Shown here piece after piece: positions 26,188 through 35,104 of a DNA stretch of 64,000 bases (the first letter of the stretch is position 1; each line of letters starts with the position of its first letter). The position numbers were made by a program, and so were the translations under genes. The stretch is from positions 1-64,000 of the forward strand of contig CAJUPY010000010.1 of assembly GCA_910588035.1 (NCBI GenBank), written 5' to 3'. A model generated the notes under the pieces. The model saw nothing but the letters and a program-made list of their open reading frames with translations, was not told the origin of the DNA and searched no databases. The stretch comes from an uncultured Muribaculaceae bacterium (GTDB lineage Bacteria; Bacteroidota; Bacteroidia; Bacteroidales; Muribaculaceae).

Positions 26188-27587
26188 GCCTGTGTCTGCT
26201 CTTTCGTGAACATACGCTCGATAGCGGCGACATCTTCCTGAAGCTGCTTCTCAAACGGAAGACGTTCCTCGATGTTACGGCATGCGTAAAGAACAGTCGC
26301 GTGTGTGCGTGAAAGTCGTGTACCGATTGCAGTCAGAGGCATCTTGGCATATTTTTTTGCCATATACATCACCATTTGGCGTGCATCGGAGATCTCACGT
26401 TTGCGCGATTTGGTGAAAAGCTGGTCGGAGTTTATCTTGTAGTAGGTGCTGACACCTTGTGTGACCATTTCAAAGTTGACTGCACGTTGGCTGTTATGAA
26501 CCTTGACGGCATTTGAGATGACATTGCGAGCAAGATCGACCGTTATGTCGAGGTTGAGTATCGTTGCATGAGCCATCAACGACACCATCACGCCTTCAAG
26601 CTCGCGAATGCTGCCGGTCACACTCTCAGCGATGTAGTCAAGCACGTCGTCACCGATCGTGAGACCGTCATGCTGTGCCTTGAGTTTCAGAACCTCGCGT
26701 CTCAACTCCAGGTCGGGGCGGTCGAGTTTGACTGTCATGCCCCATTTGAAACGGGTCATCATTCGTTCCGGCAGACCTTTCATCTCTGATTGCGGGCAAT
26801 CGCTTGAGAGAATGATCTGTTTATTGTTGAGGTGAAGGTGGTTGAAGATGTGGAAAAAAGCGTTCTGAGTCTTTTCCTTACCTATAAGATCTTGTATGTC
26901 ATCTATGATCAGAGTGTCGATGCTCTGATAGAAGTTGATGAAATCGTTGATTTTTCCGTTGTGTGCTGCAACCGTATATTGGCTTTCGAACAAGCGTGCG
27001 GTGACATACAGCACTCTCATCTGTGGCTGTCGCTCCTTAAGTCTGATTCCTATGGCGTGCATGAGGTGGGTCTTTCCGACGCCTGAAGGACCTATGATGA
27101 ACAGCGGATTGAATGTTTTGCAGTTGGGGTCGTCACCGATTGTCTCGCCGATTGACCGCGCCACTTTGTTGCTCATGCTTCCGCAGTAGTTCTCGAAAGT
27201 GTAGCGTGGATTGAGCTGGGAGTCAATGGTTGCCTCGATTTTCACATCAAATGGATTGGCAGGAGGAAGCCCCGGACGAATTGCCGGAGATGGATTCTCG
27301 CTACGCTGGTTGATAGACGTGTCGGGGCGGTTCCCGATCTGGTCATATTTATAGAACAACTGCACGTCAGGCCCGTAGACACGTTTTAGAACCGGTGCGA
27401 GCAAACGCAGGTAATGCTCCTCGATATGTTCGACAAAATATGACGAGGGCACTTCAAGGGAGAGCTTCCCATCGGCGTATCCCAACGACCTGATGGGTTC
27501 AAACCATGATTTGAACTGCTCGGGAGAGAGGTTGTCCTTGATAATGCTGAGACACTTCTCCCACAATTGTATGTGGGTAACTTCCAT
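26184..27587 (-). CDS. dnaA: Chromosomal replication initiator protein DnaA
   Basis: 467 aa. Domain I (about 1-85, LWEKCLSIIKDNLSPEQFKSW), a short linker, the AAA+ domain III with Walker A GPSGVGKTHL (about 164-173), Walker B LIIDDIQDL and sensor motifs, and the DNA-binding domain IV with the DnaA signature RTHATVLYACRN (near the C-terminus). It unwinds oriC and loads the replisome. It is followed directly by recQ. The 353-base spacer upstream contains AT-rich sequence and repeats, but no canonical DnaA boxes were found by eye. Confidence 0.97.
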   Translation of the reverse strand: MEVTHIQLWEKCLSIIKDNLSPEQFKSWFEPIRSLGYADGKLSLEVPSSYFVEHIEEHYLRLLAPVLKRVYGPDVQLFYKYDQIGNRPDTSINQRSENPSPAIRPGLPPANPFDVKIEATIDSQLNPRYTFENYCGSMSNKVARSIGETIGDDPNCKTFNPLFIIGPSGVGKTHLMHAIGIRLKERQPQMRVLYVTARLFESQYTVAAHNGKINDFINFYQSIDTLIIDDIQDLIGKEKTQNAFFHIFNHLHLNNKQIILSSDCPQSEMKGLPERMMTRFKWGMTVKLDRPDLELRREVLKLKAQHDGLTIGDDVLDYIAESVTGSIRELEGVMVSLMAHATILNLDITVDLARNVISNAVKVHNSQRAVNFEMVTQGVSTYYKINSDQLFTKSRKREISDARQMVMYMAKKYAKMPLTAIGTRLSRTHATVLYACRNIEERLPFEKQLQEDVAAIERMFTKEQTQA

Positions 27588-27940
27588 TTAATGAATTGAG
27601 TTTATTCCGAGTACAAAATTCGTCATTATATTGTTAAAAAACAATTCGATTTTTATTTGGATAATTCAAAATAATTGCAACTATGCTGAATTTCAGTCAT
27701 TTAAACCATTGCTTGAACGTGTTGTTCGACCAATGCTGCGGTTTTTGACTTTATTATTCTGAGCTACAAATGGTTATGTGACATCAAGGGCTCTCATTCG
27801 CCGGCTTGGCCAAATGCCCCGGCATGATGCATGACGATACTCTAAACCGCTATTACGGTACATTATGTGACATACACATATTAGTAACCGTTATTTAGAC
27901 TAAATCTAAATAACGGTTACAAAACGGTTGTCATCGGTTT
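27588..27940. other. Intergenic region upstream of dnaA
   Basis: No gene is seen in these 353 bases. The half next to dnaA is AT-rich. An 11-bp direct repeat TTATGTGACAT occurs at 27774-27784 and 27863-27873, and a 16-bp perfect inverted repeat lies at 27884-27920. It could contain dnaA regulation or part of an origin, but canonical TTATCCACA boxes are absent by eye. Confidence 0.4.
27884..27920. terminator. Perfect 16-bp hairpin downstream of the mlaD-like gene
   Basis: GTAACCGTTATTTAGA (27884-27899) pairs with TCTAAATAACGGTTAC (27905-27920) around CTAAA. It follows the stop of the leftward MCE gene, so it is probably its terminator, although no U-tract follows. It could instead be an operator. 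Confidence 0.5.
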
Positions 27941-28858
27941 TTAAAGCAACTTGATGCTGATATAGCGTTTCGGGTTCTTTTTAATGTCAATCAGCAGAGA
28001 ATCAAGACTTGCTACTGACGAATTGAGATTGTTATACAGAGCGGGATCATTCATTAGCAGCCCGAGGGTTGAGTTAGGCTTGTTTAGATCTTCCGACATT
28101 TTTGCAAGGTTTGCCGACAAGGTGTGAATGTTATTCATTGTCGAGTCTATCGGCAATTCCTTGAGATCGTTTGAAAGTTCGGCCAACGCACCCGATAGCT
28201 GAGAAAGATTTGCCGTTGTCTGATCGACGTTGTTCATAACTGAAGGCAATGCGTTGACTGAAGTGTTCAGTTTTTTCATCGTGGCATCAAGATTAGCCGA
28301 AATGTTGTCAAGACGTTTCACGGCAGACAGCAGTGCGGGGTCAGAAACCAAAGTGTTCAATGCGCTGAGCAGTGAGTCAACTTTTGGAAATATGGCAGAG
28401 ACTGCAGGAAGAAGTTCGGTCGACACATTGTCGAGCATGCCCGATGCGGTCTCACCGATCAGATGAGAGCCTACATCGTGGAAATCCTTGTTATCGGCCA
28501 TTTCGAGCACGACACTCGCCGTTCCGAGCATATCGGCCTGAATTATAGCTTTTGAATCTCGAGGCACCCGGAGAGCCTTGTCAAGGCTCAGTTCGACAAG
28601 GACATGCCCGGGGTTGTCATATTCGTAATTGATCGATCGGACCTGACCTACCTTGAAGCCGTTTACAGTCACAGGGGCAGACAGAGCGAGTCCTTTGACA
28701 TCGGTATATGAGACAACGTAGTAGTTTGAGGGCTTGAACACGTTGATGCCTTTCAGATAGTCAATTCCAAAAAACAGGAAACACAGGGCGACTATGACAC
28801 AGAGTCCGATTACTACCTCCTTGTTATGTTTGCTATTCATGTCTTTTCGTTTTTTCAA
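27941..28858 (-). CDS. MlaD/MCE-family lipid-transport protein
   Basis: 305 aa. A cytoplasmic N-terminus and one membrane helix (VVIGLCVIVALCFLFFGIDYL) are followed by an MCE domain (about residues 43-120: VVSYTDVKGLALSAPVTVNG, then LVELSLDKALRVPRDSKA). A long periplasmic helical tail makes up the rest. It binds phospholipids in an ABC-linked transport system between the two membranes. The ATPase and permease genes are not adjacent in this window. ATG at 28840 is an alternative start. It follows the amidase gene by 28 bases and is probably co-transcribed. Confidence 0.85.
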   Translation of the reverse strand: MKKRKDMNSKHNKEVVIGLCVIVALCFLFFGIDYLKGINVFKPSNYYVVSYTDVKGLALSAPVTVNGFKVGQVRSINYEYDNPGHVLVELSLDKALRVPRDSKAIIQADMLGTASVVLEMADNKDFHDVGSHLIGETASGMLDNVSTELLPAVSAIFPKVDSLLSALNTLVSDPALLSAVKRLDNISANLDATMKKLNTSVNALPSVMNNVDQTTANLSQLSGALAELSNDLKELPIDSTMNNIHTLSANLAKMSEDLNKPNSTLGLLMNDPALYNNLNSSVASLDSLLIDIKKNPKRYISIKLL

Positions 28859-28886
28859 TTTATAGTTGATTTGCGTGAATTCGCTG

Positions 28887-29987
28887 TTATTTTTTCAATC
28901 GTTTGCCGTTTTGCATTGTAATGACAAACGCAGCGGGAAACTTCTTCTCGATTTGTGTGAGCCAATCAGATGCCTCGCGTTCATTTTTGAATTTCCCCGA
29001 AGTGTATTTATACAGTCCGTTCTCTTTATAATAAGAAACGTCAGAGATGCCTTTCAGTTCAGGAGCTCCGTTTTTGAGCAACTTTGACGAAGTGAGAAAC
29101 TGCACTTTATAATATATGGCATCGTCAGAGACGACAGTTCCGTCCATTGGAATGTCATTTATGACATCAGGCATGCGGTTTGACGCTGAATTCTTATAAG
29201 AGCTGAAAGCATTGAAAATAGCCGAGGCCATCTCTTCCTTGCCTTTTTTTGAAGCGAGATATTTTTCTTGCGTAGGGTTGCATATGAAGTCAAGTTCGAC
29301 TAACACGGACGGCATGCCTGTCGCCCAAAGCACCCAGAATCCGGCCTGTCTGACTCCTTTGTCCGCGCGAGATGCGGTTGTGGTCAATTCATGCTGGATT
29401 TTGTCGGCCAGAGATATGCTTTGTTCCATATGCTTGTTCTGTGAAAGCTCGAATATGATGTAACTTTCTGATGACTCCGGATCGAAGCCTTCGTATGTGG
29501 TCGAATAGTCATCTTCAAGAGCCATTACGGCATTCTCTCTTTTTGCGACGTTGAGGTTTGCCTCAGAGCGGTGCAACCCAAGAGTGTAGACACTTGCCCC
29601 TTTGACTGTGGTGCGGTTTTTAGATCTTCGGTCAACTGAGTTGACATGAATCGAGATGAACAGGTTGCCGTTGGCCTTGTTGGCTATGTCTGCACGGTCT
29701 TTCAAGGAAACGAATGTGTCATCGTCGCGTGTATAGACAACTTTCACATCGTCGAATGCCTTTGTGATTTTATTGCCGAGAAGATGGGCGACGTCGAGAT
29801 TGATTGTCTTTTCATTCGTGATTTTGCCACGCGCACCATAATCTTTGCCTCCATGACCGGCGTCAATCACAAGCACGAACTCTCTTGCGGCCGCAGCGTC
29901 AAAGATGAAGGTCAACAGAAAAAGGTTGAACAGTGTTGTTATTATGGAATGTCTGAATTTCAAATCTGATGAATTATTTCTATGCAA
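28887..29987 (-). CDS. N-acetylmuramoyl-L-alanine amidase (Amidase_3) with C-terminal SPOR-like domain
   Basis: 366 aa from the first ATG. A hydrophobic export segment (TTLFNLFLLTFIFDAAA) is followed by the zinc amidase domain (about 37-270) with VIDAGHGGKDYGA, ISIHVN and VLVELDFICNP, giving the expected His, Glu, His and Glu ligands. A C-terminal domain (about 290-366, YYKVQFLTSSKLL, then REASDWLTQIEKKFPAAFV) resembles a SPOR peptidoglycan-binding module. It cleaves peptide stems from septal murein. A TATATTTG -7-like box (29992-29985) lies over the first ATG, so the true start may be the TTG at 29963; this is uncertain. Confidence 0.87.
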   Translation of the reverse strand: MHRNNSSDLKFRHSIITTLFNLFLLTFIFDAAAAREFVLVIDAGHGGKDYGARGKITNEKTINLDVAHLLGNKITKAFDDVKVVYTRDDDTFVSLKDRADIANKANGNLFISIHVNSVDRRSKNRTTVKGASVYTLGLHRSEANLNVAKRENAVMALEDDYSTTYEGFDPESSESYIIFELSQNKHMEQSISLADKIQHELTTTASRADKGVRQAGFWVLWATGMPSVLVELDFICNPTQEKYLASKKGKEEMASAIFNAFSSYKNSASNRMPDVINDIPMDGTVVSDDAIYYKVQFLTSSKLLKNGAPELKGISDVSYYKENGLYKYTSGKFKNEREASDWLTQIEKKFPAAFVITMQNGKRLKK

Positions 29988-30073
29988 ATATACACATTAA
30001 ACAATTAATAGAGACTGCGAATTCACTTTTTTAAACATTTTCGCCAAATGTTGATGAATTTTGGAACAAATTA

Positions 30074-30107
30074 TTTGTGCGGTCTTGATTGAAAACATCT
30101 ATATTTG
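30074..30107 (+). promoter_or_regulatory. Promoter of the gldB-like gene
   Basis: TTTG (30074-30077) and TATATTTG (30100-30107), spacer 22. It overlaps an upstream in-frame ATG at 30089, which supports the later start at 30134. Confidence 0.5.
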
Positions 30108-30133
30108 TAAATCTGTTCAATAATTATAGAACC

Positions 30134-31108
30134 ATGTCTCGCAGATATTTCCTGATATACATTTTAATGGCCGTTTTGGTGTCGTGTGTGGAGAAGAAAA
30201 CACGGTTGCAAGCAGCCCCTGAAAATATTATACGTTTTGATCGTTTTACCGAACAATATCCCGCTGTAGATTCCGGTCAGATCAGATTGATGCAACCTGC
30301 GGCAGACCTGTTGTTGGGCGTGATTAACAGTCAACGTGATGAACCTGTCGATTTCGAGGCTTATCGAAGTTCGCCGGCGGTCAGGACTTTCAAACCCGAT
30401 GTTGACCTATATTTGCCGCAGCTTGACTCCGTTTGTCAGGTTCTCGGAAATGTCAGGGAGGGGCTTTCGGAAATACTTCCTGATGTTAAAACGCGTGCTC
30501 TCTATGGTGTGATCACTCCGTTCAGGCAATCGGTCATAACTTCTGATAGCGTCACTCTTGTCGGCTTGAACCATTATCTCGGAGCTGATTATGGAGGTTA
30601 TGACGGTTTTGAAGATTATGTGAGACGTCTGAAGATTGTCGACAGAATTCCTTTTGACGTGACCGAGGCAACTATTGCGGCCGACTATCCCTATGTCTCG
30701 ACAGAATCTGGCGTTGTACTTGACAGAATGCTTTATGAAGGTGCTTTGATATATGTGATGACGCGTGTCATCCCTGATGCCGATGCCCGTAAGGTGCTTG
30801 CCTATACTCCTGAGCAGTGGGAATGGGCATTGGAGAATGAGGCAGACGCCTGGGCATCACTTGCATCAAGACAATTGCTATACTCAACCGACAGAATGGT
30901 GTCAGCCAAATTAAATAACCCGTCGTCAGCAACTTCAATATTGCACAAGGACGCTCCTGGCATGCTTGGCCGTTTCATCGGTTACCGTATTGTGGAAAGC
31001 TACATGAGAAATAATCAGTCGACTGAAATCTCCACTCTGCTGACCCCTGAGTTTTATAATTCGAGGGCTTCTTTGGTCAATTCAGGTTACTCACCTGTCC
31101 GTCGTTAA
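30134..31108 (+). CDS. GldB-like gliding-motility lipoprotein
   Basis: 324 aa. It has a lipoprotein signal with lipobox VLVSC (Cys at about 18), then a GldB-type domain: IIRFDRFTEQYPAVD, NHYLGADYGGYDGF, and GRFIGYRIVESYMRNNQST near the end. GldB was found in gliding Flavobacteria, but homologues occur in non-gliding Bacteroidales, where the role is unclear. The start at 30134 gives a proper signal peptide; an ATG at 30089 would be inside the promoter. Confidence 0.82.
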   Translation: MSRRYFLIYILMAVLVSCVEKKTRLQAAPENIIRFDRFTEQYPAVDSGQIRLMQPAADLLLGVINSQRDEPVDFEAYRSSPAVRTFKPDVDLYLPQLDSVCQVLGNVREGLSEILPDVKTRALYGVITPFRQSVITSDSVTLVGLNHYLGADYGGYDGFEDYVRRLKIVDRIPFDVTEATIAADYPYVSTESGVVLDRMLYEGALIYVMTRVIPDADARKVLAYTPEQWEWALENEADAWASLASRQLLYSTDRMVSAKLNNPSSATSILHKDAPGMLGRFIGYRIVESYMRNNQSTEISTLLTPEFYNSRASLVNSGYSPVRR

Positions 31109-31197
31109 CTTAATTTAATAGACATCTGAAACCGTCTGTCCATGGGCTTTTCCGACGGTTCTGTGAGTTCATGTCTTGTCATTCAGAGCGTTAGATG

Positions 31198-31382
31198 TTG
31201 CCTGAGTGACGAAAAAGTATTACCTTTGCATCGGTTTTGAAAACCACGGGCTCTGCATAGCGATGCATGAGTCGCCGAAAATCGGCATAATCCAACATTG
31301 TCACTGTCATTAACCGCGACACTGAAATTGTAGACACGATGAGTCGTGTCACGGATTATTTGTTTAATTTTAATTTCATCAA
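31198..31382 (+). promoter_or_regulatory. Promoter and long folded leader of the thioredoxin-fold gene
   Basis: TTG (31198-31200) and TACCTTTG (31221-31228) with a 20-base spacer. A leader of about 150 nt follows and contains small hairpins such as GCCGA/TCGGC and GACACGA/TCGTGTC before the ATG at 31383. I recognise no known riboswitch. Confidence 0.4.
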
Positions 31383-31892
31383 ATGAAGAAAACACTGATG
31401 CTTTGTGTTAGCATCGTGGCTCTTCTGCTGTTTTCCTCGGCATTTACCGGCAACGGAATTTCTCCGTCGGTCGGTCACTATGCTCCAAGATTTTCTGTCG
31501 GGAGTGAAGATACATCAGTTTCTCTCGAAGATTGCCGTGGAAAATATGTCGTTCTTTCATTCTGGACTGCCGCCGATGCCCGGTCGCGTCTGAGATGCAA
31601 GAAAATGACATCGGTTGTAGACCGTATCAACAGTCTACAGACAGACGCGGAAGAGAAGGTTTGCTTCGTAGCAGTTAATTTTGACCGTAGCTACGAACTG
31701 TTTCGCGAGATTGTTCGCAGGGATAACCTTGACGATGACACACAATTTTATGTAGAGGGTGAGGTTGCCGGCCGCCTGCGCCGTGATTATGACCTTGACT
31801 CAGGGTACAACACATTTCTTATCAATCCTGAAGGTAGGATTGAAGCTGTTAATCCTTCCTCTGATTATTTGACCCAAAATTTAAGTCTCTGA
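31383..31892 (+). CDS. Thioredoxin-fold (TlpA/AhpC-like) exported protein lacking the CxxC site
   Basis: 169 aa. A signal peptide (about 1-22) is followed by a TlpA/redoxin-like fold: GHYAPRFSVGSED, RGKYVVLSFWTAADARSRLRC, FVAVNFDRSY and a C-terminal YDLDSGYNTFLINPEGRIEAV. The usual FWAxWCxxC is replaced by WTAADARS, so the redox cysteine pair is missing. It is therefore unlikely to be a standard disulfide reductase and may bind a partner or peptide instead. It is monocistronic between its own promoter and a terminator. Confidence 0.75.
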   Translation: MKKTLMLCVSIVALLLFSSAFTGNGISPSVGHYAPRFSVGSEDTSVSLEDCRGKYVVLSFWTAADARSRLRCKKMTSVVDRINSLQTDAEEKVCFVAVNFDRSYELFREIVRRDNLDDDTQFYVEGEVAGRLRRDYDLDSGYNTFLINPEGRIEAVNPSSDYLTQNLSL

Positions 31893-31901
31893 GATGACCG
31901 A

Positions 31902-31949
31902 AGTCTGCCGTAGCACTGGTTTGATGTGCCGACAGGCTTTTTGTTTTTT
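31902..31949 (+). terminator. Terminator after the thioredoxin-fold gene
   Basis: An imperfect hairpin (left arm about 31903-31916, right arm about 31926-31937) is followed by TTTTTGTTTTTT. It sits between convergent genes. Confidence 0.6.
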
Positions 31950-31968
31950 ATGGATATTGTCTTCGTTG

Positions 31969-33843
31969 TCACACAACTTCTCCCTTGACTTCATCTACAC
32001 CGGGAATTTTTGAAATGTGGTTTGTGATGGTCTGGAGATCAGAAAAGGAATGAACAGAGAAAGTGACGGTCATAGTCACGATTGAATCAACCGTGTCGGT
32101 GTTTATCGAGTTTATCGACAGATTCAGATCGTCGGTGATTGATCTTATGATGTCGCTGAACAGGTGATATCTGTCGACGGCGATGACGGTGATTTTAACA
32201 TGATAAAGAGTTCTGTCGGCATTGAAGTCAACCGAGACGATGTCGTCGCCATGCTGGGAGGCAAGGCTGATCACTACCTGACAATCTCGTTTATGTATCG
32301 TTATGCGTCCCGTCGCCTCATTCTTGAATCCGATCACCTCTTCTCCGGGAATCGGATTGCAGCATGTGCAACGGTCATATTCCGGCACAGGCAAGTGGTC
32401 GAGATAGTTTCTGATTGTTTTGCGGGCCTTGTATGTGACTGTGTTGTCGAGCCAGTCAGTAGAAACGGTGTTGTTTGCGGCAGTGAAAATCTCTACGACA
32501 TCTCCACGCCTGAGTCTTGTCTTGATAGAAGCCAGACGGCCGTTTATGCGGGCATATTTCGCACGTTTGCCCACTTCGCTGTGCACTTCAAAAGCGAAAT
32601 CAAGAACAGTGGCTCTCTGGGGCAACACAATGCTTTTTCCCTGGGGAGTGAATGTCATTATGTCATCGTTATAGAACGAGGTGACAACGTTTTCGATGAA
32701 GTTGGCACCGTCATGACCGTGAGAAGCGATGTCGCGCAGAATGATGCGGAATTTTTCAATCCATTTCTTGATGTTTTCCTCGCTGCGTTCGGCAATGCAC
32801 CCAAACTGCGAATTCAGAATCATACGCCGGCTTGAAAGGTGCGTTTCCTGCCATTTACCGAAATCTGACAGCAATTTCAGGTGAAAACTTTGGTAACCGT
32901 TTTCTTTCGGCGTATCGATATAGTTTGAGATCCCTCCCGGTTTTTCACGGAAATGGTCGGTCAAGATGCTGTATATTTTCAATGCCATCTCCTTTTCGGC
33001 AGTCTCGTTTTCGGTATCGAAAACGATTTCAATGAAATGACGGTATTTAAGATGATAGAAATCATCACCAAATTTACGCATCTTACGCCACAAACTGTAT
33101 GGCCGGCGATATTCGGCATATACCTCGGTCTCAATGCCATGATCGCTGAGCACCGATTTTATCCTGTTCATGAAACTGTCGAGTTTTTCGCGGTCGGAGT
33201 TGCGGTCGGCTTCGATTTGCTGTTGCAACTGCTCGAACTCAACCGGACACCTGAATCTGAAACTTAGGTTCTCAAGTTCGGTCTTGACGTTGTATAGCCC
33301 AAGCCGGTTGGCGAGTGGGGCATAGAAATAGTCGGTCTCGCCTGCGATTTTCATTTGTTTGTCGGGCCTCATCGATGAGAGTGTTCTCATGTTGTGAAGC
33401 CTGTCGGCCAGCTTGACCAGCAAAGCGCGAATGTCATATTGAACAGAGTTGAGCATTTGCTTGAAGTTGTCGAGCTGTTTTGACATTTCATATTTGTCTT
33501 TCTTCTGTTTTGTCAGAACCTTGACAAGAAATGCCACGTCATCGCCAAAACGTTTCCTGATGTCATCTATGGTGTGATCGGTGTCTTCGACAACATCGTG
33601 GAGAAATGCCGCTATGACCGGATTGGCACCGAGACCAAGTTCCTCGGCCGCGATCGTGGCGACAGCGACAGGGTGTAGAATGTATGGCTCTCCGGTCTTC
33701 CTTTTTTGATGAGAGTGTGCAATTCTGGCAAATTCAAAAGCTTGCTTTATCCGGACAAGATCGTCGGCCGACACTCTTTTTTCCATTGCGTGAAACACAT
33801 TCTGTGCGCGTGTCTCGATTATTTCGTCATAGTTCTGTGGCAT
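31969..33843 (-). CDS. RelA/SpoT homologue: HD hydrolase intact, synthetase domain degenerate
   Basis: 624 aa (shorter than the usual 730 or so). The HD hydrolase domain is complete (LHDVVEDT at 82-88, KLADRLHNMRTL at 144-155). The synthetase region (about 235-345) keeps DTPKENGYQSFH and PYSLWRKM, but the basic RxK lead-in reads EYR, the Asp of the catalytic DLxAxR is His (FYHLKYR), and QIRT reads HLSS. A TGS domain (VLPQRATVLDFAFEVH), a conserved zinc-finger-like region (CTCCNPIPGEEVIGF) and an ACT domain follow. It is predicted to be mainly a (p)ppGpp hydrolase. Last gene of a leftward run. Confidence 0.85.
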   Translation of the reverse strand: MPQNYDEIIETRAQNVFHAMEKRVSADDLVRIKQAFEFARIAHSHQKRKTGEPYILHPVAVATIAAEELGLGANPVIAAFLHDVVEDTDHTIDDIRKRFGDDVAFLVKVLTKQKKDKYEMSKQLDNFKQMLNSVQYDIRALLVKLADRLHNMRTLSSMRPDKQMKIAGETDYFYAPLANRLGLYNVKTELENLSFRFRCPVEFEQLQQQIEADRNSDREKLDSFMNRIKSVLSDHGIETEVYAEYRRPYSLWRKMRKFGDDFYHLKYRHFIEIVFDTENETAEKEMALKIYSILTDHFREKPGGISNYIDTPKENGYQSFHLKLLSDFGKWQETHLSSRRMILNSQFGCIAERSEENIKKWIEKFRIILRDIASHGHDGANFIENVVTSFYNDDIMTFTPQGKSIVLPQRATVLDFAFEVHSEVGKRAKYARINGRLASIKTRLRRGDVVEIFTAANNTVSTDWLDNTVTYKARKTIRNYLDHLPVPEYDRCTCCNPIPGEEVIGFKNEATGRITIHKRDCQVVISLASQHGDDIVSVDFNADRTLYHVKITVIAVDRYHLFSDIIRSITDDLNLSINSINTDTVDSIVTMTVTFSVHSFSDLQTITNHISKIPGVDEVKGEVV

Positions 33844-33883
33844 ATACTTTATTTGTTTAGATCATTGCCGGCTCCGGTTTCTA

Positions 33884-35104
33884 TCACTTCAACAGAAGAG
33901 ATGCGTCACCATAGCTCAGAAAGCGGTATCCGTTCGTCAGCGCATGGTTATAGACAGGTTTCCAGTCTCCGTCGACAAAGGCCGACACAAGCAGCAGTAA
34001 GGTTGAGCGTGGTTGATGAAAGTTGGTGACCATGCCTTTGACAATCTTGTAGGTATAGCCCGGTGCTATTATTATTCGTGTCGCGGCGACAAGTGACGGC
34101 AACTGTCTTTCATCGAGATATCTCAGAATGGCAGCCATTGAATCCGCGACCGTTAGTCGTGGGTGGGAGAGACTGTAGGGATACCATTGCGGAACCTCTC
34201 CTTCAAATTGGCCGGAATGAATCAGGCAGCCAATGTGATAGAGGCTTTCGAGTGTTCTTACAGATGTTGTTCCGACAGCAATCACGCGTCGGTCGCAATT
34301 GGATAGTTCGCTGATCAGGGTGCGGTCTACGGCGATAAACTCGCTGTGCATCGGGTGATCGCCGATGTTCTCGCTCTTGACCGGCTGAAAGGTCCCGGCT
34401 CCGACGTGAAGAGTTAGTTCCCGTCGTGGAATTGACCGTGTGTCGATAGCATTCAGAATGCGGTCGGTGAAATGCAGTCCTGCAGTCGGAGCGGCGACAG
34501 AACCATCAATGTGACTGTAGACTGTCTGATAGTCGGTTGAATCGCTTTGCTCGGTCGAGCGGTTAAGGTAGGGGGGGATAGGAATCTCTCCGGCCGCCTC
34601 GATCAGACGTGCAAACGTGACGTCGTTGTTGTTCCAGCAGAACTCTACGGTAGAGCTGTTGTCATCGCGTGACACACGGTTTGCAGTCAATATGATCTCA
34701 GTGCCGTCAACATCGATGTTCATTTTAAGTAAGCCGGTTTTCCAACGTTTTGAATTGCCAACGAAACAAATCCATGAACATCGCGATGTCGACTCGAAAC
34801 ATCGTGCATAGTCACGCGGAGATTGTGGCTCAAGACAGAAAATCTCTATTGTGGCACCGCTGTTGTCATCACCCTTTTTAAAACGAAGACGCGCATTGAT
34901 TACACGAGTGTTGTTGTAGACGAGCATGCTGTCGTTTGGTAACAGATCGGGCAATTCATCGAAAACGAGTGTCGAGATCTTGCCTGATGTGTCGCGCACG
35001 AGGAGCTTGCATTTGTCTCGTTGTGAAAGCGGGTAACGGGCGATGCGTTCATCTGGAAGAGGATAGTCGAAATCGTCTATCTTTATATCTTTGGGATCAA
35101 TCAT
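33884..35104 (-). CDS. queA: S-adenosylmethionine:tRNA ribosyltransferase-isomerase QueA
   Basis: 406 aa. It forms epoxyqueuosine on tRNA by transferring the ribosyl part of SAM to preQ1. Family signs: FDYPLPDERIARYPLSQRD at the N-terminus, MLVYNNTRVINARL, SVAAPTAGLHFT and the C-terminal TNFHQPRSTLLLLVSAF. It is slightly longer than the E. coli enzyme (356), as usual in Bacteroidota. It starts directly at the xpt stop, with no gap, so translation is probably coupled. Confidence 0.96.
   Translation of the reverse strand: MIDPKDIKIDDFDYPLPDERIARYPLSQRDKCKLLVRDTSGKISTLVFDELPDLLPNDSMLVYNNTRVINARLRFKKGDDNSGATIEIFCLEPQSPRDYARCFESTSRCSWICFVGNSKRWKTGLLKMNIDVDGTEIILTANRVSRDDNSSTVEFCWNNNDVTFARLIEAAGEIPIPPYLNRSTEQSDSTDYQTVYSHIDGSVAAPTAGLHFTDRILNAIDTRSIPRRELTLHVGAGTFQPVKSENIGDHPMHSEFIAVDRTLISELSNCDRRVIAVGTTSVRTLESLYHIGCLIHSGQFEGEVPQWYPYSLSHPRLTVADSMAAILRYLDERQLPSLVAATRIIIAPGYTYKIVKGMVTNFHQPRSTLLLLVSAFVDGDWKPVYNHALTNGYRFLSYGDASLLLK

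Noticed and set aside
27588..27940. Definite oriC
   Set aside because: No TTATCCACA boxes or 13-mer-type repeats seen by eye, and dnaA proximity alone is not enough.
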